NCBI GenBank assembly: GCA_028287885.1
Contig: JAQBOT010000101.1
Span: forward strand, 1 to 11,051
Source of the DNA: Pedobacter sp.
GTDB lineage: Bacteria > Bacteroidota > Bacteroidia > Sphingobacteriales > Sphingobacteriaceae
DNA: 11,051 nt
Direction: 5' to 3'
The notes under the pieces were generated by a model. That model was not told the origin of the DNA and did no database searches. It saw only the letters and a list, made by a program, of their open reading frames with translations. Shown here one piece after another: positions 1 through 6,414 of this stretch. The position numbers were made by a program, and so were the translations under genes. Every line of letters starts with the position of its first letter. The first letter of the stretch is position 1.

Positions 1-1562
1 TATTTGAACAAACTATCCCAGTGGAAGAGCCTAAACTCTGGTCTCCAGAGCACCCACAGTTGTATAAGCTTGTGGTTGCCGTTGAAAACAATGGGGTTTT
101 GGTTGACAGTACTTCGATAAAGACCGGCATCCGCCAGATCAGTTTCAAGCCAGATGCCTTTTATCTGAACAGCCAAAAGTACATGCTTCGCGGAACAAAC
201 CGTCACCAGGAATATCCTTACATTGGAAACGCGCTCTCTGACAATGCACAATACCGCGACGCATTTAAGATCAAAGAAGCGGGATTCAATTTTGTACGCT
301 GTTCTCACTATCCACCATCTCCAGCCTTCCTAAATGCCTGTGACGAGTTAGGAATCTTTGTGATGGACTCTACGCCAGGCTGGCAGTTTTTTGGCAATGA
401 TGTCTTTCAAGAAAATAGCCTGCAAAATATCCGTGATATGGTTCGGCGCGACCGCAACCATACTTCAGTTATTTTGTGGGAAGCTAGCTTAAACGAGACA
501 CCAATGTCTAAGGGTTATATGGAAAAGGCAAATGCCATTGTCCACACGGAACTGCCTTACCAGGATACATTTACCTGTGGCTGGATGGATGCGGTATTTG
601 ATGTGTTCATTCCTGCCCGCCAGCATGCCAAGGCTCCAGATTACTATAAGAAGTACGACAAGCCTAAGCCAATCTTGCTGGCTGAATACGGGGATTGGGA
701 ATACTATGCCCAAAACGCTGGCTTCAATCAAACCAGCTATGCTGACTTAACAACGGAGGAAAAAACATCAAGGCAATTGCGGGGCGACGGGCAGAAGCGT
801 ATGCTGCAGCAAGCCTTAAACTTCCAGGAAGCACACAACGACAACTTGAATGGACGCATAACAGGAGATGCAAACTGGTTGATGTTCGACTATAAGAGGG
901 GATATGCTCCTGACATCGAGTCATCCGGTATAATGGATATCTTCCGTTTGCCAAAGTTTGTTTATTATTTTTACCGCAGTCAGCGTGATGCAGCAGAATT
1001 TAAACCGATGCTTTTCATTGCCAATTACTGGAATAATCCTGCTGAAAAGCAAGTGAAAATCTATAGTAACGCAGACCAGGTGGAACTGTTCTTAAATGGA
1101 AAGTCGCTAGGCAAGCAGATGTCTGATACAGGGAGAATAAACAAGAATCTGAGACATGCACCATTCACGTTCAATTGCAACTACCAGGCAGGCTCGCTAA
1201 CAGCCAAAGGATACAGCAATGGTAAAGAAGTTGTATCTGCAGAACGTAAGACGCCTGAGGCTGCTTTGAAGCTTGCACTGGACGTAGATTATAGTGGTAA
1301 AAATCTGGTGGCTGGGCAAAATGATGTTGTTTTCGTCTATGTGTCAGTAACAGATAAAAATGGTACGGTCATTCCAGATGCCGCCAATGAAGTTCGCCTT
1401 ATTGTTGATGGAGGCGCTGAAGTAATTGGCAACAGCATGGTGAAAGCCGAGGCAGGTATAGCGGGCTTTTTAATCCGGGCTGGTGCCAGGAAAGGGCCAT
1501 TGAAGCTGCAGGCAACTTCAACGGGATTGGCCTCCACAGGTTTAAGTGTAGACGTTCAATAG
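1..1562 (+). CDS. Glycoside hydrolase family 2 protein (beta-galactosidase-like), 5'-truncated by window edge
   Basis: The reading frame is open from base 3 and runs off the left edge, so about 519 C-terminal residues are visible. The GTG at 21 is an internal valine codon, not a start. Numbering from that codon, the end of the Ig-like sandwich domain (LWSPEHPQLY) leads into a GH2 TIM barrel with the family signature MLRGTNRHQEYP (55-66). The predicted acid/base is Glu159 in SLNET and the predicted nucleophile is Glu222 in LLAEYGDW. After the barrel come a DUF4982-like beta domain (about 328-400, with VELFLNGKSLG) and a last Ig/GH2-C5-like domain (about 415-513). Both catalytic glutamates are present, so the enzyme should be an active retaining beta-glycosidase. 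The substrate cannot be told from the sequence; galactosides are a guess. Bacteroidota GH2 enzymes of this build are normally secreted and belong to polysaccharide-use loci, but the N-terminus and upstream partners lie outside the window. Confidence 0.93.
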   Translation, partial: FEQTIPVEEPKLWSPEHPQLYKLVVAVENNGVLVDSTSIKTGIRQISFKPDAFYLNSQKYMLRGTNRHQEYPYIGNALSDNAQYRDAFKIKEAGFNFVRCSHYPPSPAFLNACDELGIFVMDSTPGWQFFGNDVFQENSLQNIRDMVRRDRNHTSVILWEASLNETPMSKGYMEKANAIVHTELPYQDTFTCGWMDAVFDVFIPARQHAKAPDYYKKYDKPKPILLAEYGDWEYYAQNAGFNQTSYADLTTEEKTSRQLRGDGQKRMLQQALNFQEAHNDNLNGRITGDANWLMFDYKRGYAPDIESSGIMDIFRLPKFVYYFYRSQRDAAEFKPMLFIANYWNNPAEKQVKIYSNADQVELFLNGKSLGKQMSDTGRINKNLRHAPFTFNCNYQAGSLTAKGYSNGKEVVSAERKTPEAALKLALDVDYSGKNLVAGQNDVVFVYVSVTDKNGTVIPDAANEVRLIVDGGAEVIGNSMVKAEAGIAGFLIRAGARKGPLKLQATSTGLASTGLSVDVQ

Positions 1563-1613
1563 TTTAGAACAATCCCTGGTTTGATTAAATGATGTGCAAT
1601 ATTGAAGCTGAAG

Positions 1614-2300
1614 CTATTCTTTCACTTTATAATTTACCCAAATAACATCCTTATCGAGTTGTTGAATCTGAATAAGTTTTAACTTGCTTACTGCGGAAGA
1701 CAGCGGATTTTCCCCTTTTTCGAAAAGTGCTGTTGAGCCATGCGTTCCATCTGCAACAGGCAGGTACAAAATGCTAAGTTCGTCAACCAAGCCTGCATCA
1801 AGCATGGAGCTGTTTAAGTGGCCACCCCCTTCAAGCATCAATTTTTTGATGTTAAATAAAGCATAAAGCTTTGTGAGTGCCAATTTGAAGTCAATGTTTT
1901 TGCTGCCTGCGAATATGTAGGAGATGCCTAGATCTTGTAAGTAGGCGAGGTAAGCCGAAGAGACCTGATCTGACAGTACAGCAATAATATGATCTCCGTC
2001 GATTTCAGATGCATCCCAGTACAGTTTTCCATCCTTGTCAATGGCGACAGCAAAAGACGATTTACCATGATCAGCCACAAAGTCTTCTTTGGAGATCTCA
2101 GTGACACCTTGGTTTAAAATTATAGGTTTGCTACTCGCAAAGTCCCGCTCCATGGTTACTCTTCCGCACATCCAGGCATCGCTTTCGTATTTATTGTGAA
2201 CCTGTTCATAGGCTTCGCGCCCTTCAATCTTCCCCCAGTTCTTTGTTAATGTGCGGCCATCTACAGAGCACATCATGTGGCAGATTACATATGGTATCAT
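1614..2300 (-). CDS. RibD C-terminal/dihydrofolate reductase-like family protein
   Basis: This 228-residue protein has the single-domain Rossmann-like reductase fold of the RibD C-terminal family. The N-terminal strand and loop (IPYVICHMMCSVDGR, 2-16) match the family's substrate/cofactor start motif. DAWMCGRVTM (41-50) is the conserved GR-T block, and LMLEGGGHLNSSML (155-168) is the glycine-rich NADPH-binding segment, followed by VDELSILYLPV. The family uses NADPH to reduce pterin- or pyrimidine-like substrates, but the substrate of stand-alone members is usually unknown, so it should not be called a folate enzyme. The frame stays open 39 codons further upstream. I chose the ATG at 2300 because homologues begin at this motif and because a perfect -7 box lies 27-34 bp upstream, which would exclude the longer start. 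It converges with the GH2 gene (51 bp gap) and diverges from the CoiA-like gene. Confidence 0.88.
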   Translation of the reverse strand: MIPYVICHMMCSVDGRTLTKNWGKIEGREAYEQVHNKYESDAWMCGRVTMERDFASSKPIILNQGVTEISKEDFVADHGKSSFAVAIDKDGKLYWDASEIDGDHIIAVLSDQVSSAYLAYLQDLGISYIFAGSKNIDFKLALTKLYALFNIKKLMLEGGGHLNSSMLDAGLVDELSILYLPVADGTHGSTALFEKGENPLSSAVSKLKLIQIQQLDKDVIWVNYKVKE

Positions 2301-2326
2301 AAAATCTAAAATTTTAAGGATCAGTG

Positions 2327-2334
2327 CAAAAGTA
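2327..2334 (-). promoter_or_regulatory. Promoter -7 box for the RibD-C-like gene
   Basis: On the minus strand the sequence reads TACTTTTG, a full match to the Bacteroidota -7 consensus TAnnTTTG. Transcription would begin near 2320, giving a leader of about 20 nt before the ATG at 2300. No well-spaced -33 TTTG was found; the nearest one is only 12 bp upstream. This box is the main argument for the shorter start of the gene. Confidence 0.5.
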
Positions 2335-2352
2335 TGAATTACAGACCAAAAT

Positions 2353-2383
2353 TTTGATCGGCATATAAATTCCCATAATTTTA
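2353..2383 (+). promoter_or_regulatory. Candidate promoter for the CoiA-like gene
   Basis: A TTTG at 2353-2356 is followed after 19 bp by TAATTTTA at 2376-2383. This fits the Bacteroidota -33/-7 arrangement with one mismatch in the last base of the -7 box. The predicted transcript start near 2390 would leave a leader of about 20 nt before the ATG at 2412. The -33 TTTG is half of a perfect palindrome, CAAAATTTTG, at 2347-2356. Confidence 0.35.
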
Positions 2384-2411
2384 CTGCAGATGTAACATTC
2401 TGCGAAGTAAG

Positions 2412-3089
2412 ATGCAAGTCAATATTCAGGAAATCAATACGGAAAACACTTATTTGACTGATGCAGGATCAACATCGAGTGCAGCTGGGATTCGTGTGTA
2501 TCCTGGCGAAACGCCCTGGCACCGGAATTGGAAAAAAGCATTTCCGGAAACGTTTCGGGAGGTAAGTCAGTACGACAACGCCTTGCTTGAAATTCACCGC
2601 GCGGATGTACAGACGCCTTGCGGCACAACAATAGAATTTCAGAATTCGCCGATTACCTTAAAGGAGCTAAGGAGTAGGGAAGCTTTTTACCCAAACTTAG
2701 TCTGGGTACTCAACGGAAAAAAGTTTAAAGGTTTTCGCGTACTCAAAGGACTACCCGATGTTGATGACCCAAAATTGTCTGCCTATGAATTTTGCCACAG
2801 TGATCATCTATCTATGATCAGAAAATCAGAGCTGCTTGCAGGTATCAGCAAGCCTAAAAGGCTGAACTTCTATCATCCCGAAATTAAAGGTGTTGCGTTT
2901 ACATCCTGCTATTACTCATTCTGTTGGAAGCACCCACATCAAGTATGGTTTGAAGCCAAATCTCCAATTATAGTTGATCTTGGCGGACACTTTCTTTACC
3001 AGCTCAAGCAGCGGAGACAGCTGTCTGGGAACTATGCATACTTGCACATGATCCCTAGAAAAACATTTATTGATCAATTCGTATTATAA
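2412..3089 (+). CDS. CoiA-like family protein (putative PD-(D/E)XK nuclease), lacking the N-terminal zinc ribbon
   Basis: The 225-residue protein carries the core of the CoiA competence-protein family. It has ETPWHRNWKKAF (33-44), then EIHRADVQTPCGTTIEFQNSPI (60-81), where Asp65 and the Glu75-x-Gln77 pair sit at the expected nuclease active-site positions, then SREAFYPNLVWVLNG (88-102). The C-terminal part (VWFEAKSPIIVDLGGHFLYQL, 178-198) matches the distal segment I associate with Bacteroidota members. Family members usually begin with about 60 residues holding a CPxC...HWAH zinc-binding module before the WH motif. Here residues 1-30 contain no cysteine or histidine, and an in-frame TAA at 2376-2378 prevents a longer product. 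CoiA is linked to processing of incoming DNA in transformation; the role of solitary copies like this is not known. It diverges from the RibD-C-like gene and ends 3 bp from the convergent YdeI-like gene. Family assignment is from motif recognition. Confidence 0.75.
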   Translation: MQVNIQEINTENTYLTDAGSTSSAAGIRVYPGETPWHRNWKKAFPETFREVSQYDNALLEIHRADVQTPCGTTIEFQNSPITLKELRSREAFYPNLVWVLNGKKFKGFRVLKGLPDVDDPKLSAYEFCHSDHLSMIRKSELLAGISKPKRLNFYHPEIKGVAFTSCYYSFCWKHPHQVWFEAKSPIIVDLGGHFLYQLKQRRQLSGNYAYLHMIPRKTFIDQFVL

Positions 3090-3092
3090 TCT

Positions 3093-3671
3093 TTAATCAT
3101 CTAAGCCTTTGCCAAGAAGAATTTGCTTCATGCACTTTTCTACACGGGCTTCCCGGGTTTTGGCCAGTTTGGGTGCAGAAAAGTAAAGATAGTATGCTCT
3201 TTGTCTACCAGGGGTTAATCCGTAAAAGGCAGTCTGCAGCGCGGGAACTTGATCCAATCTACTTTGAAATTCGATCGGAAAGATAGGGGCTGATTCGTTT
3301 TCGAATGTTACTTTCAAACCTGCTTTCTCAACTTCGATGGCTTGGCGTATGTACTCCTTTAGCACATTCTCCATATTCATAATTTCTCGGACATTACTAA
3401 AGCGAATTTGGCGGCCGACACGGCTATTCTCTCCGGCTTTGATTAGAATTCCATTTGGATCACTCAACAAAGCACCTTTAAAGAACAGGACTGCACAATA
3501 GGATTTAAAACCCTGAATGATGACTACGTTGCTCTGCTGAAAGCTGTAACTGGGTTTACCCCACTTGATTTCTTCCGTTAGTCCGCAATCGAGAATAATC
3601 ATTCTCAATTTTTGCATTTCTTCCTGCCAGATTTTGGCTTTGCTTAGGTAAGCATCAACTTTAGGATTCAT
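3093..3671 (-). CDS. YdeI-like protein (DUF1801 plus YdeI/OmpD-associated C-terminal domain)
   Basis: This 192-residue cytoplasmic protein has two recognisable parts. The N-terminal DUF1801 fold (about 15-115) includes EEIKWGKPSYSF (33-44) and YCAVLFFKGALL (58-69). The C-terminal segment (about 133-190) carries FYGLTPGRQRAYYLYFSAPK (149-168), KTREARVEK (171-179) and the closing GKGL, which is the hallmark of the YdeI/OmpD-associated family. The biochemical function is not established; there is no enzyme motif, signal peptide or membrane segment. Two tandem ATG codons exist at 3674 and 3671. I prefer the second because homologues start MNPKVD and a GGAG lies 4 nt before it but only 1 nt before the first. 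The DUF6266 gene lies about 43 bp upstream on the same strand, so co-transcription is possible. The downstream convergent CoiA-like gene ends 3 bp away. Confidence 0.85.
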   Translation of the reverse strand: MNPKVDAYLSKAKIWQEEMQKLRMIILDCGLTEEIKWGKPSYSFQQSNVVIIQGFKSYCAVLFFKGALLSDPNGILIKAGENSRVGRQIRFSNVREIMNMENVLKEYIRQAIEVEKAGLKVTFENESAPIFPIEFQSRLDQVPALQTAFYGLTPGRQRAYYLYFSAPKLAKTREARVEKCMKQILLGKGLDD

Positions 3672-3717
3672 CATACTCCATTATAGATTAAACGATAATT
3701 TCAGCTGCTGGACTTAC

Positions 3718-4353
3718 TTAATTAAACCGACCTAGATATACGCTTGTCGCTACGCTTTGCCGATCGTCAGTCACAAAGGACATGAATACTTCCATTCTCT
3801 TATTCTTAAGGGTGGGATGGATTTGAAGAACATCAGATCCTGCGCTTCGTCTGGCGCCGCTTGTTATATAGGTTGCGTCATTATCATCGGGAAGATAAGC
3901 CATCATCATCACCTGATCCGTTCTCGCGTCCCAATCTTGATCCTCCGCGTACGCCCAGTTAAACCTTAGTCCTTCATTTACGACTTCAACTGCAGGATTT
4001 CTCGGAGCTAGGGCGTTTCCTTGGCTTAGTCGCACATTCTCGTAGTTCAATGTAAGCATTCCATCGTGCAGTTCAAAGGCATTCGCTTTATTGTAGGACG
4101 TTGCAATGTTGTGGTAATTTTTATTCGTTCCAATGGCTTCATTTCCAAAGCCTACTTTCAAGAAAGGCTTCATTTTTGAAAATAAAAGAACGATCAAAGA
4201 CATCTTTTCACAATTAGCTAGTTGCGCGATAGATAGTTTGCCGGTTCTGTCGCCCAAGCGGCGGACCAGGTCTTCTCCATTTAGTTTGTAGAATACAAGA
4301 TTACCAACCTTGCCGTTTATAGCACCAAAAATGCCGTTTTTAGCTTTTCCCAT
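3718..4353 (-). CDS. DUF6266 family protein of unknown function
   Basis: The 211-residue protein opens with MGKAKNGIFGAINGKVGNLV followed by FYKLNGEDLVRR. This glycine-rich N-terminus, ending in 'VR', is typical of the DUF6266 family found widely in Pedobacter, Mucilaginibacter and related genera. A middle segment (SYNKANAFELHDGMLTLNYE, 86-105) and a C-terminal half rich in beta-strand-like stretches, with MMMAYLPDDN (149-158) and VFMSFVTDDR (189-198), fit the rest of the family. No signal peptide, membrane span or catalytic motif is visible. Function is unknown and I do not propose one. The start is preceded by a very A/T-rich leader without a Shine-Dalgarno sequence, as is common in this phylum. 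Further upstream lies a 263-bp spacer with an 11-bp tandem repeat. The YdeI-like gene follows about 43 bp downstream on the same strand. Confidence 0.8.
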   Translation of the reverse strand: MGKAKNGIFGAINGKVGNLVFYKLNGEDLVRRLGDRTGKLSIAQLANCEKMSLIVLLFSKMKPFLKVGFGNEAIGTNKNYHNIATSYNKANAFELHDGMLTLNYENVRLSQGNALAPRNPAVEVVNEGLRFNWAYAEDQDWDARTDQVMMMAYLPDDNDATYITSGARRSAGSDVLQIHPTLKNKRMEVFMSFVTDDRQSVATSVYLGRFN

Positions 4354-4480
4354 TTAAATAAATTTATATTATTCGAGACAAGATAATTAATTATTATTTA
4401 AGGAATGTTGCTAAGTGGTAAATTCCAAGACCGTTTATTTACCATCGGTTGAGTGTTGCTAAAGCCGTGGTAGGTCGTTA

Positions 4481-4535
4481 GCCCTAGCAAGGCCCTAGCA
4501 ACCCCCTAGAAACGCTTACTAAATGCTTTAGAAAC
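4481..4535. repeat. Degenerate 11-bp tandem repeat (five units)
   Basis: Five consecutive 11-bp units can be lined up without gaps: GCCCTAGCAAG, GCCCTAGCAAC, CCCCTAGAAAC, GCTTACTAAAT and GCTTTAGAAAC. The first two differ only at the last base; the fourth is the most diverged. The period is close to one DNA helical turn. The array lies between the CDGSH gene (stop at 4617) and the DUF6266 gene (start at 4353), about 128 bp upstream of the latter. Two copies of GTTGCTAA (4407-4414, 4455-4462) flank it on the left, and the second is partly complementary to TAGCAAC at 4496-4502. The rest of this spacer is A/T-rich and holds no supportable gene. Confidence 0.5.
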
Positions 4536-4616
4536 GTGCAAGATGTTGACAAACGAATAAGATCGCGTGACAAATTTGAAAATGAAAAAAGAGTAACTAG
4601 AGAAGGTCATTAACGG

Positions 4617-4841
4617 CTAAACCTTTTTTGGTGGAAGGTCAAATGCTATAGCCTCATGATCAAAATTTCCATTGTGAGCACCGTCGCAGAAAGGCTTGTT
4701 TTTGGATAATCCACATCTACAGATTGAAAGTACCGTTCTGCCTTGTAAACCATACTCGTTGCCGTTGCGGTCTACAATTTCGAAGTCACCTTCTATCTTA
4801 ACTGAACCATTGTTGTTTATTGTAAGCTTTGTTTTTGCCAT
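4617..4841 (-). CDS. CDGSH iron-sulfur domain protein
   Basis: This 74-residue protein contains the complete CDGSH iron-sulfur signature CRCGLSKNKPFCDGAH (41-56). Cys41, Cys43, Cys52 and His56 match the 3Cys-1His ligand set that holds a 2Fe-2S cluster in mitoNEET-like proteins. The preceding residues (VKIEGDFEIVDRNGNEYGL) form the short beta-strand lead-in usual for bacterial single-CDGSH proteins. The length is normal for a soluble bacterial member; there is no membrane anchor. Proteins of this kind are thought to act in redox or iron-sulfur handling, but the partner is unknown here. It is a single-gene unit with its own promoter. The A-rich leader (GCAGCAAAAACAAAAAC) has no Shine-Dalgarno sequence, as is common in Bacteroidota. 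Confidence 0.93.
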   Translation of the reverse strand: MAKTKLTINNNGSVKIEGDFEIVDRNGNEYGLQGRTVLSICRCGLSKNKPFCDGAHNGNFDHEAIAFDLPPKKV

Positions 4842-4849
4842 GTTTTTGT

Positions 4850-4865
4850 TTTTGCTGCAAAACTA
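4850..4865 (-). promoter_or_regulatory. Promoter -7 box of the CDGSH gene with overlapping dyad
   Basis: The minus strand carries TAGTTTTG (4865 to 4858), a perfect TAnnTTTG -7 box placed so that transcription would start about 10 nt before the ATG at 4841. No -33 TTTG at standard spacing was found. A perfect inverted repeat, TTTTGC-T-GCAAAA (4850-4862), overlaps the box and the predicted start of transcription. It could be an operator, though it may be chance in A/T-rich sequence. Confidence 0.5.
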
Positions 4866-5009
4866 ATCTAAACCATTGGTCCTAGAGTAATTTTTTTTAT
4901 TTAAGCTCAATTCAGACAGATTATTCTTCAGGTACTACACTGGCGACCACGCTGTAATTACAAAATTCAGCCGCAAATACAACTTGATGTCTGGAGATCT
5001 ATGCAAAAG

Positions 5010-5048
5010 AAAAGTCCTTGCCAGACTTATCTGACAAGGACTTTTTTT
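5010..5048 (-). terminator. Bidirectional hairpin terminator downstream of the metallopeptidase-like lipoprotein gene
   Basis: The arms AAAAGTCCTTG (5010-5020) and CAAGGACTTTT (5035-5045) pair perfectly over 11 bp. After a C-A mismatch, CAG pairs with CTG around the 6-nt loop ACTTAT. In the plus direction the stem runs into seven T residues (5042-5048). In the minus direction it is followed by TTTTCTTTT. It lies about 63 bp after the stop of the lipoprotein gene (minus strand) and should end that transcript. No plus-strand gene ends here, so the stronger T-tract on that side may only block antisense readthrough. The remainder of the 4842-5110 spacer shows nothing I can name. Confidence 0.8.
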
Positions 5049-5110
5049 ATCTATAAATAGTGTCGAGCAAACCTATGACGATACATGTAGTACCGAGGTT
5101 AACTCAGCAG

Positions 5111-6307
5111 TTAATTAGCCAAAATAGCCGGTAGTTGCGCTTCAAAGCGGGAAGTAAATTCCTGAGCGGTTAAAATGTGTCCTTGCTTTTGGGCGCCATC
5201 AGCTACGCTATAGCCCCAAAGTGCAGCGGCCATTCTTTGGGTTGGTGTACCGTGGTGTCCGGAACTTGTAAACGAGCAATCGCCAATATTAAAGAATACC
5301 GCTAAAAACTGTTGTACTCTTTTCCATTGCATAGAAGCACCCCTTGCATGGGAAAGGTAGTAAGCCGAATATGCATCAGCCATTAATTCTGTCCTACGGG
5401 TAGCTTCTGGTGTATTCGAACCTGTGAATAGATTCAGTTGAAATTGAATGTGGTGACCATATTCATGAGCCAAAATAGCTTGTGGAGCAACGTCGCCAAA
5501 TCCTATTGCAGTAAATGCTTCCATAATACCATCACCCATGATTATTTTGTCCGGGATAACTCCGTAAGGAGGGAATTCAAATCCTTGTTGGGCAAAGGCA
5601 TTGAAGGTAAAGATCGGATGATTGCCGCCGCGCAGTTGCGGATAGACCTGTACGGCTGTGGTAACGATGTCGGCATAGTATGCGGCATCCGCGGGATCTA
5701 ATCCATAGACAGCTTCATAAGTTCTGATCACCTTATTTCTGTCAGCCAGCATACTTCCGTGCATTGCGGCAAGTACAATTTGGTCAGACTGTATGTTCCA
5801 GAACCGTTTTAAGTCCTTAAACGTCTTTGTTAAACGCTGGGTATATTCACCATTAACGCCAAAGGTTTGATTTGCTGAGCTGTTTTCAAAGACTAAGGCA
5901 TCATATGTTGGCAGATCTAGCATTTCGGTGCCAAGTACTACATCGATAATCTCTCTGTTCCAGTCTGATAACTGCCCGTCAAGCCACTGGTTTGTTAAGG
6001 TGTTGTCATTGCAAGTCACAGCTGAAGGATCTATCGCTTTACGCACATACTCCAGGTATTCCGGATGCGTTTGTAGAACAAGCTTGGAATTTTGTTTCAG
6101 CTTATCCTTCAATCTGGCGGGCATGGCTGCAAGCAGGCTCTTTAGTTTCTGTTGCCCCGCGGGCGAAAGTTGAGTCGCGGTACTGGATTGTGCTTTAGAC
6201 AAAGATCCATTGGCATCCAAGTTCTCTTTTGTCGATTCTTTTTTACAGCCCATAATAAGGCTGAGGGCAACGGCAAATACCGCTGTCAGTAGTTTGATTT
6301 TTTTCAT
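5111..6307 (-). CDS. Lipoprotein with neutral zinc metallopeptidase-like domain
   Basis: The 398-residue precursor starts MKKIKLLTAVFAVALSLIMGCKK, a lipoprotein signal peptide with lipobox LIMGC and modified Cys21. I chose the ATG at 6307 because it places this signal at the N-terminus; an in-frame ATG at 6337 would add ten residues. A low-complexity Ser/Thr/Gln linker follows. The C-terminal half holds a zinc-protease active site: HEYGHH (HExxH, 281-285) in AILAHEYGHHIQFQ, a likely third ligand Glu307 in TELMADAYSAYYLSH, and HGTPTQRMAAALWGY (352-366). This set resembles the YpfJ-type putative neutral zinc metallopeptidases, where ELxAD and HGxPxQR follow HEYGH. The N-terminal 200 residues are unassigned. 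It is probably anchored in an outer or inner membrane facing the periplasm or outside. The substrate is unknown. It stands alone, with a terminator after the stop and 107 bp between its start and the stop of the mechanosensitive channel gene upstream. Confidence 0.82.
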   Translation of the reverse strand: MKKIKLLTAVFAVALSLIMGCKKESTKENLDANGSLSKAQSSTATQLSPAGQQKLKSLLAAMPARLKDKLKQNSKLVLQTHPEYLEYVRKAIDPSAVTCNDNTLTNQWLDGQLSDWNREIIDVVLGTEMLDLPTYDALVFENSSANQTFGVNGEYTQRLTKTFKDLKRFWNIQSDQIVLAAMHGSMLADRNKVIRTYEAVYGLDPADAAYYADIVTTAVQVYPQLRGGNHPIFTFNAFAQQGFEFPPYGVIPDKIIMGDGIMEAFTAIGFGDVAPQAILAHEYGHHIQFQLNLFTGSNTPEATRRTELMADAYSAYYLSHARGASMQWKRVQQFLAVFFNIGDCSFTSSGHHGTPTQRMAAALWGYSVADGAQKQGHILTAQEFTSRFEAQLPAILAN

Positions 6308-6414
6308 AGGTAAATAGGGTAATGAATTGATGATCAAAAGATACCAATAAATTATTTCCCCATTAAACTATTGTAAAAACGCGTATTTATACTACAGTAT
6401 ACTTACTTGCCAAG

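Noticed and set aside
2301..2417. Upstream extension of the RibD-C-like gene by 39 codons
   Set aside because: The added residues do not resemble the family, overlap the divergent CoiA-like gene, and would start upstream of a perfect -7 promoter box.
4900..5036. Plus-strand open stretch (about 45 codons) in the spacer left of the lipoprotein gene, with a protein-like run around FRYYTGDHAVITKFSRKYNL
   Set aside because: It has no convincing start codon or leader, runs into the terminator hairpin, and I recognise no family. It might be a decayed gene end, but the evidence is too thin to annotate.
5099..5114. TTAACT-CAGC-AGTTAA hairpin overlapping the stop of the lipoprotein gene
   Set aside because: It is a weak 6-bp stem without a T-tract, and the strong hairpin about 65 bp further on is the better terminator.
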